Shown piece by piece: positions 1-4,611 of a stretch of 5,715 nucleotides of DNA. The notes below the pieces were generated by a model, which saw nothing but the letters and a program-made list of their open reading frames with translations, ran no database searches and had not been told where the DNA came from. Source of the stretch: Actinomycetes bacterium (GTDB lineage Bacteria > Actinomycetota > Thermoleophilia > Solirubrobacterales > Solirubrobacteraceae); the NCBI GenBank assembly GCA_023429855.1, contig JAEZDB010000335.1:1-5715 (forward strand). Reading direction: 5' to 3'. The position numbers were made by a program, and so were the translations under genes. The stretch's first letter is position 1. Each line of letters opens with the position of its first letter.

Positions 1-1
1 G

Positions 2-976
2 CTCACGCGTGTACTTCAGCGTGGCGTCGCCCTTGATCGATCCGGCCGGGCTGGAGCTCCGGGCCGGAATGGTGGCGGCGAGGGCACCGGAGCCGGTGAG
101 GCTCTTGAGGCCGGACTCGTCGAAGTCCGCGTCGAGGTCGCCCTCGACGGAGACGTTGGAGCCGATGCCGATGGTGCCGGCGACGGCAAGGTGCAGCGTC
201 TGCTCGTTGGACAGGTTGAGCTTGAGGTTGGCGCCAGCGACGGAGACGCGCTGGTCGCCTTCGCCGAAGGTCAGCGACGAGGCGGCACCGACGACGTCGA
301 GCGCGATGTAGTCGCCCTGCACGACGAGCGTGCCGGTGAAGTCGATGCCGGAGCCTTCGACGTTCGGCAGCAGCGTGCCGCCGGTCGGGCTCGAGAGCTG
401 GAGCGTGTAGCGGCCGACGCCGTAGAGCTTGCCCTTGAACTGGAGCTTGGTCAGTGTGCCCGAGAACTTGACCTCGATCGAGCCGCTGATCTCGAAGTAG
501 CCGAGTTTGAGGACCGCGTTGAGGTTCTTGATCGTCGCGCCCTTGAAGACCTCGTCGCCCTCTTTGAGGTCGGGGTCGGTGCCCGCGGCGTGGGTGACGG
601 CCGCAAGCAGCTGGGCGGTAGCGCTGGCGCCGGACCCGGAGCCGCGGTCTTCGCTGATCGACGCGCCGGTGAGGGCGACGCCGGCGCCTGATGCCGTGCA
701 CTTCTTGCCGATGCGCGTGGCGTGGGCGGCGCTCACGCTGAGACCGGAGGACAGCTCGATCTCGGGGTTGGCGGTGCCGGCGGCGTTCCAGGCCGCGCAG
801 AGATCCGCCTTGGTGACGGGGGAGGCAGCGGCGCTCGCCGGGGACGCGGGAGCGATCGCGATGCCGAGCAGGCTCAGCAGGACGACGAGCACCGAGTAGG
901 CGCGGACGCGAACTCGGGCAGACAGGGGCGTGGGGGCGGACGCGGGTACGCGCGACCGCATCGTTACTTGCGACAC
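2..976 (-). CDS. Secreted beta-rich protein of unknown function, 3' end outside the window
   Basis: The 325 visible codons are open with no stop, so the gene continues past the left edge. Start: GTG at 976 is preceded by GGAGGAG with a 5-nt spacer; the in-frame ATG at 961 would be 20 nt from that site and is less likely. Residues 1-49 form a classical Sec signal peptide: an Arg-rich n-region, a hydrophobic core (about 27-42, VLVVLLSLLGIAIA) and an A-S-A cleavage motif ending at residue 49. The mature part begins with a segment containing Cys60 and Cys93, which could form a disulfide. From about residue 145 on it is a run of short alternating polar and hydrophobic strands rich in Gly, Ser and Thr (for example GSIEVKFSGTL, GTLVVQGDYIALDVV, GTIGIGSNVSVEGDL), which suggests a beta-sandwich or beta-solenoid. 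No catalytic motif or anchor is visible, though an anchor could lie beyond the edge. I do not recognise the family. Third-position GC is very high in this frame; overlapping frames give Arg-rich shadow proteins. Confidence 0.85.
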   Translation of the reverse strand, partial: MSQVTMRSRVPASAPTPLSARVRVRAYSVLVVLLSLLGIAIAPASPASAAASPVTKADLCAAWNAAGTANPEIELSSGLSVSAAHATRIGKKCTASGAGVALTGASISEDRGSGSGASATAQLLAAVTHAAGTDPDLKEGDEVFKGATIKNLNAVLKLGYFEISGSIEVKFSGTLTKLQFKGKLYGVGRYTLQLSSPTGGTLLPNVEGSGIDFTGTLVVQGDYIALDVVGAASSLTFGEGDQRVSVAGANLKLNLSNEQTLHLAVAGTIGIGSNVSVEGDLDADFDESGLKSLTGSGALAATIPARSSSPAGSIKGDATLKYTRE

Positions 977-981
977 GTTGG

Positions 982-988
982 CTCCTCC
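982..988 (-). promoter_or_regulatory. Shine-Dalgarno fixing the GTG start at 976
   Basis: On the minus strand this reads GGAGGAG, ending 5 nt before GTG. It is the strongest ribosome binding site in the window and decides for GTG 976 over ATG 961. The TetR and coiled-coil genes, by contrast, have no such site. Confidence 0.8.
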
Positions 989-1003
989 AGAAGCGACGGT
1001 GAA

Positions 1004-1072
1004 GATCCGTTGGTGAGGCGGATCAGTTCTGAGTCCCGGGGGTGGCCATCCGATGGCGCTGGGCTCTGAACT
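1004..1072 (-). promoter_or_regulatory. Structured 5' leader: two abutting stem-loops upstream of secreted protein 1
   Basis: Hairpin 1 spans 1025-1072. Its outer arms are 1025-1036 and 1061-1072 (12 positions: 10 Watson-Crick pairs, one mismatch, and one further position that is T-G on the plus strand and C-A on the minus strand). It encloses an inner hairpin GCCAT/ATGGC (1045-1049 with 1053-1057). Hairpin 2, GATCCG/CGGATC (1004-1009 with 1019-1024, 9-nt loop), starts at the very next base, so the two could stack coaxially. The ribosome binding site follows about 15 nt later. The segment CAGAG (1064-1068 in minus-strand sense) could instead pair with CTCTG at 1079-1083, giving an alternative fold that competes with hairpin 1. 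A possible -10, TATGAG (1085-1090), would start the transcript near 1078, just before hairpin 1, but no good -35 is seen. It matches no riboswitch class I can recall. It could also be DNA-level operator structure. Confidence 0.45.
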
Positions 1073-1102
1073 AGTAGGCAGAGTCTCATAGACCGAAAAA
1101 GT

Positions 1103-1254
1103 GTGCAAGAGCACTCAAGCGTTGTTTAGCAATGCTCAACAACGCGTCGGCCGCTTGAACCTCTTGGCGGTACCCGCGGGTCCGGTCAAGGCTGGGTTGT
1201 TGTTCAGTGTTCTGCGAACTGTGCCCCTTGGCACACTGCAAATACCGTGGGTAT
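1103..1254. repeat. Cluster of inverted repeats in the intergenic region
   Basis: Five inverted repeats lie within 152 bases of relatively AT-rich DNA: GTGC-AAGA-GCAC (1103-1114); a 27-bp near-palindrome with arms GCGTTGTT and AACAACGC (1119-1126, 1138-1145) around an inner AGC-AAT-GCT; the perfect 10-bp palindrome ACCCGCGGGT (1172-1181); TGTGCC-CCTT-GGCACA (1220-1235); and ATACC-GTG-GGTAT (1242-1254). In addition TCAAGCG (1115-1121) is complementary to CGCTTGA (1152-1158), competing for part of the 27-bp element. None has a following T-run, so they do not look like terminators. A weak plus-strand promoter, TTGGCA (1228-1233) - 18 nt - TATCTA (1252-1257), overlaps the last two repeats and points toward the small ORF at 1382. 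Operators or a structured RNA are both possible. Confidence 0.4.
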
Positions 1255-1381
1255 CTAAACTTGGTGGCGTCCGTCGTTCACGGCGCGAGTTCCCCAGCGC
1301 GCTCCCTTCGTCTCTCGAGTCTCTCCCGTGCTTCACCTCGCTCCACTCTCTGGTCTTACCGCGCCACGGCCGACGCCGTTT

Positions 1382-1573
1382 ATGGTCGCGCTCCGCGCCA
1401 TCGCCGACTTCGACCCCGTCGCCGAGTTCGATGCAGTCGTCGCGTCCGACCCGCGCCGACCCCGCGACGTGGTCTGGCCCGACCCGCTCCGCCGCCTCGC
1501 CGCCGAGCTTCGGCACGCCGAAGCGGCCATCGACGCCGGCGCCGAAAGCGGCGCCTGGATCGTCTCGCTGTAG
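1382..1573 (+). CDS. Small hypothetical protein, 63 residues
   Basis: I do not recognise this protein. Coding character is the main support: about 90% of third codon positions are G or C, second positions are AT-richer, and the composition (many Asp, Ala, Val, Glu) is that of an ordinary soluble protein. The codons before ATG 1382 back to the alternative GTG 1328 lose this bias (about 10 of 18 third positions are G or C), so ATG 1382 is chosen. The C-terminal half (about residues 35-55, with LRRLAAELRHAEAAIDAG) is likely an amphipathic helix, and there are tryptophans at 32 and 59. There is no signal peptide, membrane segment or Cys. No Shine-Dalgarno is visible, which weakens the call. A strong hairpin 18 nt after the stop fits as its terminator. 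A minus-strand frame over the same bases is also GC-rich at third positions, so a non-coding explanation stays possible. Confidence 0.5.
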   Translation: MVALRAIADFDPVAEFDAVVASDPRRPRDVVWPDPLRRLAAELRHAEAAIDAGAESGAWIVSL

Positions 1574-1590
1574 CGCGGCGTCTCACAACG

Positions 1591-1620
1591 ACGAAGGCCT
1601 CCGCGAGCGGAGGCCTTCGT
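1591..1620. terminator. Bidirectional hairpin terminator, 14-bp perfect stem
   Basis: Arms 1591-1604 and 1607-1620 are perfectly complementary (ACGAAGGCCTCCGC and its reverse complement) around a 2-nt centre, so in RNA about 13 bp close a CGAG loop. It sits between the convergent small ORF (stop at 1573) and the tRNA (3' end at 1631), in the right place to end both transcripts. There is no long T-run on either side, as is common for hairpin terminators in GC-rich actinobacteria. Confidence 0.75.
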
Positions 1621-1630
1621 ACCCGAGGAG

Positions 1631-1703
1631 TGGAGCTGAGGGGACTCGAACCCCTGACTTCCGCCATGCCATGGCGGCGCTCTACCAGCTGAGCTACAGC
1701 CCC
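1631..1703 (-). tRNA. tRNA-Ala, anticodon GGC
   Basis: A complete 73-nt cloverleaf on the minus strand. The 7-bp acceptor stem is GGGGCTG with CAGCTCC and includes a G3:U70 pair, the identity element for alanyl-tRNA synthetase. The D arm is GCTC-AGCTGGTA-GAGC. The anticodon arm is CCGCC-ATGGCAT-GGCGG with anticodon GGC, which reads GCC. The variable loop is AAGTC, and the T arm is AGGGG-TTCGAGT-CCCCT. The discriminator is A73. CCA is not encoded: CTC follows, so it must be added after transcription. The anticodon loop has A32 and U38, the unusual pair known to be conserved in bacterial tRNA-Ala(GGC), where it tunes decoding accuracy. There is no intron or mismatch, so it should be functional. 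Confidence 0.97.
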
Positions 1704-1715
1704 GCGGGAGTGGCG

Positions 1716-1724
1716 ATACTACCA
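1716..1724 (-). promoter_or_regulatory. Extended -10 promoter of tRNA-Ala
   Basis: On the minus strand this reads TGG-TAGTAT, a TGN extended -10 element, 12 nt upstream of the mature tRNA 5' end. Transcription would start near 1709, giving a leader of only about 6 nt to be removed by RNase P. At the expected -35 position (about 1739-1744, ACGCGT) nothing resembles TTGACA, so the extended -10 probably carries the promoter. Confidence 0.5.
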
Positions 1725-1818
1725 GTGCCGTTCGCGCGACGCGTCTTCGTCGACGGCTCGCGGGCGCAGGCTTGCACTGCGGGTCGCGGCGGACTTTCTG
1801 GGTGTCTCGGGCGGGCGC

Positions 1819-2427
1819 TCAGGCGCCGGCATCGAGCCCGAGCGCGCGGCGCATCGCGGCGCGAGTAGGGCTGAGGTCGTTGCTCGGGCCGGTGAGCCGC
1901 GCAAGGACGCTGCCGCCTGACGCGAGCGCGTAGAGCTCCAGGGCGACGTCGGCGGGGTTGCGGCCCGTGGGGAGGTCGCCGGCGCGGACGGCCTCGGCGG
2001 CGTCGGCCTCCAAGACGGCGAGCCAGCGCTTGGCGGCGCCGGCGATGTCGTCGCGGAGCGGGCCCGGGCGCGCGTCGTACTCGACGGAGGCGGTTGTGAG
2101 GAAGCAGCCGCCAGGGAAGACGCCGCCCGCGAGGTGGGCGATCCAGGCGTCGATGACCGCCTCGAGGCGGGGCAGGCCAGCGGGCGCCCCTGATGCCGGC
2201 GTCCACACCGATGCGATGAACCGGGCGATCGCCGCCTCCAGGGTCGCGCGCTGAAGGGTCTCCTTGTCGCCGAAACGGCCGATCAGGCCGCTCTTGCTCA
2301 TGCGTAGATCGGTGGCGAGGCGGCCGATCGTGAGGCCTTCGAGGCCGATCACCGAGGCGAGGTCGACCGCCGCCTCGACCACCTGCGAGCGGCTATCGGC
2401 GACATCGGCGGCGGAACGGCGAGCCAT
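1819..2427 (-). CDS. TetR/AcrR-family transcriptional regulator
   Basis: 202 residues, the usual TetR length. The N-terminal DNA-binding domain covers about residues 12-60; its helix-turn-helix (about 29-53) has the family pattern GLEGLTIGRLATDLRMSKSG followed by a phenylalanine in GRFGDKETL. The remaining roughly 140 residues are the helical ligand-binding and dimer domain. The segment FPGGCFLTTASVEYDARPGP (about 104-123, with Cys108) resembles the GGCxL signature of one TetR C-terminal subgroup; the Cys could sense an electrophile or oxidant, but this is inference. Start: ATG 2427, where the helix-turn-helix numbering fits. It has no Shine-Dalgarno, but a -10-like TAAACT ends 7 nt before the ATG, so the mRNA is probably leaderless. 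The gene is divergent from the metallo-beta-lactamase gene across 95 bases and probably controls it and itself. Ligand unknown. Confidence 0.93.
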   Translation of the reverse strand: MARRSAADVADSRSQVVEAAVDLASVIGLEGLTIGRLATDLRMSKSGLIGRFGDKETLQRATLEAAIARFIASVWTPASGAPAGLPRLEAVIDAWIAHLAGGVFPGGCFLTTASVEYDARPGPLRDDIAGAAKRWLAVLEADAAEAVRAGDLPTGRNPADVALELYALASGGSVLARLTGPSNDLSPTRAAMRRALGLDAGA

Positions 2428-2434
2428 GGTCGCG

Positions 2435-2466
2435 AGTTTAGCGAACGAACGATCGTGCTGTATAAG
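2435..2466. promoter_or_regulatory. Divergent promoters with TetR operator
   Basis: Minus strand (tetR): -35 TATACA (2459-2464), 18-nt spacer, -10 TAAACT (2435-2440), then 7 nt to ATG 2427. Plus strand (hydrolase): -35 TTTAGC (2437-2442), 18-nt spacer, -10 TATAAG (2461-2466). The -10 of each gene overlaps the -35 of the other. Between them, at 2447-2458, lies GAACGATCGTGC, a 12-bp palindrome with one mismatched pair (perfect core ACGATCGT, 2449-2456), of the type TetR repressors bind. A bound dimer would cover both spacers and shut off both genes together. The -35 matches are weak, so exact promoter positions are less sure than the operator. Confidence 0.5.
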
Positions 2467-2522
2467 TGGCAGCGTGCGGTTTGTGATGGTTGCGAACCGC
2501 CATACCGACGGAGGTAGGAGCG

Positions 2523-3341
2523 ATGCAACTGAAGTGGCTGGGGTGGGCCGGCGTCGAGCTGGAAGCAGACGGCGCGACGCTGGTGGTCGACCCGCTCGGC
2601 GATCCGGCGGCGGTCTTTGCCGCGTTCGGTGACCGCGCCGCCGGTACGCCGCTGCCGCAGGTGGTGGCCGCGACCCCCGGGCGGGCGGTGGCGGGACTGC
2701 TTACGCACCTGCACCGCGACCACGCCGACGCCGCTGCGCTCGATGCCGCCCTCGCGCCGGGTGCCCCGGTCTTCGAGCCGCCGGCCGGTGGGGGTGAGGG
2801 GCTCGAAGAGCTCGCGCTGCAGCAGTCCGACGCCGAGCTGGCCGCGACCGGCCGCGCGCGTCGTACTTTCACGCCCTGGCAGTCCGAGACGGTCGGCCCG
2901 TTCACGGTCACGGCGATCCCGGCGGTCGACGGTTTCGGCGACCCGCAGACCTCTTGGCTCGTCGAGGCCGGCGGCGCGCGTGTACTGCACCTGGGCGATA
3001 CGATGTTCCACGGCCACTGGTGGCGAACCGCGCTGCGTGCGGGCCCCTTCGACGCGGTCCTGCTGCCGGTCAACGGCGCGGTGACGCGCTTTCCGCACCG
3101 CCGCCCGGCAAGCCCGCTACCGGCCGTCCTCGACCCCGAGCAGGCTGCCGTGGCTGCTGAGATCCTGGGCGCCCGCCTCGCCATCCCGATCCACAGCGAG
3201 GGCTACGAGATCGACGGCATCTACGCGCCTGTCGCCGACGCGGCCGATCGCTTCGTCACCGCTGCCACAGCGCGCGGTATCCGCGCGCAGGCGCTGGCGG
3301 TCGGTGAGGCGATCGCGCTCGCCTCACCGACCCTCGCCTGA
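2523..3341 (+). CDS. Metallo-beta-lactamase-fold hydrolase, UlaG-like
   Basis: 272 residues, cytoplasmic (no signal peptide). It opens with MQLKWLGWAG and LVVDP (20-24), typical of UlaG/UPF0173-like members. The metal motif HxHxDH is HLHRDH at 62-67 (His62, His64, Asp66, His67). Later metal ligands are Asp159 in HLGDT (156-160) and His224 in PIHSEGY. The His expected between motifs 2 and 4 is missing: at that place is PAVDGFGDPQ (133-142) with Asp136. LLPVNG at 180-185 also fits the UlaG-like group. It is probably a hydrolase acting on an ester, lactone or phosphodiester; the substrate is unknown. Start: ATG 2523 follows GGAGG (2510-2514, 8-nt spacer); an in-frame TTG at 2490 would add 11 residues that do not fit the family start. 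The gene is probably repressed by the divergent TetR gene. Its stop lies 7 nt from the convergent stop of secreted protein 2. Confidence 0.9.
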   Translation: MQLKWLGWAGVELEADGATLVVDPLGDPAAVFAAFGDRAAGTPLPQVVAATPGRAVAGLLTHLHRDHADAAALDAALAPGAPVFEPPAGGGEGLEELALQQSDAELAATGRARRTFTPWQSETVGPFTVTAIPAVDGFGDPQTSWLVEAGGARVLHLGDTMFHGHWWRTALRAGPFDAVLLPVNGAVTRFPHRRPASPLPAVLDPEQAAVAAEILGARLAIPIHSEGYEIDGIYAPVADAADRFVTAATARGIRAQALAVGEAIALASPTLA

Positions 3342-3348
3342 CCGGCGG

Positions 3349-4499
3349 CTAGATCGAGTCGCAGGACCTTGGGGGCTTCTTGCCCCTGAGGCTCGCCGGC
3401 CCGGCGTAGTCCTTGCCGCCTGGCAGCGTGACCGTGACGGCGCCCCCGAACTGGATGTCTTGTCGGCCGGCCTGCACGCGCAGCTTGACCGAGGTGTCGC
3501 GGCGCACGTTCGGGATCTTCCAGGCCAGGCACGGGACCGGCGCAGTGTGGCCGATCTTGCGCCCGTCGCCGAGGATCACGTAGGCGCCGTTGCGCGTGGT
3601 GCCCTTGCTGCCCTTGCCCCAGATCGCGAACACGTCGGTGCCCTTGCGCACGATCCGCACGGCCGGCACCTTGCCCGGCGTCGCCGGTTTCGGCGCGCTG
3701 AACGTGGCGGCGTTGAAGGCGTCGAGGGCGGCGCCGTTCTCGTCGGTCACGATCGCCTTGACGGTGCGCTTGCCCTGGTATCTGAACGTCGGCGTGAAGC
3801 GGACCGTCGCGCACCTTGACTCGGCGCTCGTGTGACCGGGAGCCTTGACGCCGCCGGAGCAGCTGCGCAGCTTCAGGTTCCGGGCAACCGTCTGCTGGTA
3901 GTCCTCGCCGACGACCTCCAGCGAGATCTTCTCGCCCGGCTTCACAAACGCGCGCACGTCGACGACGCGCTGCTCGCCCTGCTTGCGGACCTTCGCCGCG
4001 ACGACCGTCGGTGCCTTGTCTTCGGCCTGCGTCTCCAGCCCGGTGATCGTGCTGCCTGGCAGCGCTTCGATCTTCCAGTCGCCTGGGGCGGCGTCCTTGG
4101 CGAGGAAGACCGACGTCTCGTTGTCGGGTGCGCTCTCGACGATCAGGAACGACTGCTGGTCGCTCGTGGCGGGGCCGGCGCCCGACTCGAACACCTTGCC
4201 GGACGGGCTGGTGACCCGCACCTTCGGTGGCGCGGTGGCGCCGGTGACGTGCGCGACGTACTGGTCGTTGTCTTCGGGGACCTCAAAGTCGAGCGGCGAC
4301 CCGGCCTGCAGGCGGATGGCGCGGCTGACGCGCACGCGGCTCTGGAATCCGCAGCCCTTCCCGAAGTCGAACTGCTTCCCGCGGACCGGCTTCTTGAAGA
4401 AGAAGAAGCCACTGAACCGGCCGGTGAAGCCGAAGTCGGGAACAACGCAGCAGCGCAAAACGCCACCAGGGCAAGCAGGAGACGACGGTAGGGAGGCAT
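3349..4499 (-). CDS. Secreted Ig-like protein with a broken reading frame near its start
   Basis: The main open frame, 3349-4458 (369 residues from a TTG with no ribosome site), encodes a Lys/Arg-rich, beta-rich protein. It looks like two or three Ig- or fibronectin-like modules: a middle stretch with GEKISLEVVGEDY and FTPTFRYQGKRTVKAIVTDE, then a last module with VFAIWGKGSKG and SVKLRVQAG. Paired-looking cysteines (RSC, SRC, PCL, and RSC near the end) suggest disulfides outside the cell. This frame has no signal peptide. One exists in another frame: ATG 4499, with a GAGGG ribosome site, gives MPPYRRLLLALVAFCAAALF, a clear Sec signal. Codon bias moves from that frame to the main one around 4436-4445; one extra base in the CCC at 4438-4440 would join them as ...AALFPDFGFTG. 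I infer a single-base deletion, either real (a damaged gene) or a sequencing error. Function not recognised. It may share a transcript with the coiled-coil gene 112 nt upstream. Confidence 0.75.
4431..4499 (-). other. Signal-peptide segment in a different frame from the mature protein
   Basis: From ATG 4499 the sequence encodes two Arg at residues 5-6, a hydrophobic stretch LLLALVAFCAAALF (7-20) and possible cleavage after CAAA. The frame stays open down to 4143, but downstream of about 4436 it becomes Ser/Arg-rich with poor third-position GC, as expected for the wrong frame. It is listed separately so that the secretion signal of the 3349-4458 frame is not missed. Confidence 0.7.
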
Positions 4500-4503
4500 G
4501 GAG

Positions 4504-4532
4504 CCCTCACAGGGTTGGGGGACCCGCGAGGG
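4504..4532 (-). promoter_or_regulatory. 5' UTR hairpin enclosing the ribosome binding site of secreted protein 2
   Basis: In the minus-strand mRNA, CCCTC (4528-4532) pairs with GAGGG (4504-4508), the Shine-Dalgarno itself. Inside, GGGT (4522-4525) pairs with ACCC (4512-4515) around the loop CCCCCA. The GAGGG is 4 nt from ATG 4499. Such a fold would hide the ribosome site and lower translation unless opened. High GC makes such pairings easy by chance. Confidence 0.35.
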
Positions 4533-4611
4533 AAGCAGCCGCGCGCGTTCGCGCTATGGCAGCGCTATTGCGCCAAACGTAACCGTTCGGTCAAGGCCGA
4601 GAACAGGTGCG
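4533..4611 (-). promoter_or_regulatory. Intergenic gap between coiled-coil and secreted-protein genes, weak promoter signs
   Basis: A good -35 match, TTGACC (4589-4594), is present on the minus strand, but no convincing -10 follows at 16-19 nt (the best is the poor CAATAG at 4565-4570). AACG-GTTA-CGTT is a short inverted repeat here. GCGCTAT occurs twice in direct orientation (4551-4557 and 4562-4568), 11 bp apart, about one helical turn, and could be a paired half-site. There is no terminator for the coiled-coil gene, so read-through into secreted protein 2 is plausible. Confidence 0.25.

Noticed and set aside
3..701. Long minus-strand open frame of 232 codons
   Set aside because: Its product is almost all Arg, Pro, Gly and Ala. 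It is an out-of-frame shadow of the secreted-protein gene 2-976, whose frame has the signal peptide, ribosome site and codon bias.
1136..1516. Minus-strand open frame of 126 codons opposite the small ORF
   Set aside because: Third positions are GC-rich in its first half, but it then decays into the palindrome cluster, has no ribosome site, and the plus frame shows the better three-position pattern.
1631..1703. tRNA gene as a prophage or island integration site
   Set aside because: No direct repeat of the tRNA 3' end, integrase gene or composition change is visible in the window.
1814..1827. GGCGC-TCAG-GCGCC hairpin over the tetR stop codon
   Set aside because: A 5-bp GC stem overlapping the stop is expected by chance at this GC content and no T-run follows.
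1101..1868. Plus-strand open frame of 255 codons
   Set aside because: It runs through the terminator, across the tRNA gene and into the tetR 3' end, and has no coding bias or ribosome site. It is a chance open frame in GC-rich DNA.
3368..3390. Hairpin CTTGGGGGC-TTCTT-GCCCCTGAG as terminator of the hydrolase gene
   Set aside because: It lies inside the 3' coding end of secreted protein 2, has two wobble pairs and is not followed by a T-run. It could attenuate read-through but is not strong enough to list.
4391..4408. Triplet repeat (TTC)4 encoding four Phe in secreted protein 2
   Set aside because: Slippage in triplets would not change the frame, so it does not explain the frame break. It is too short to call a microsatellite.
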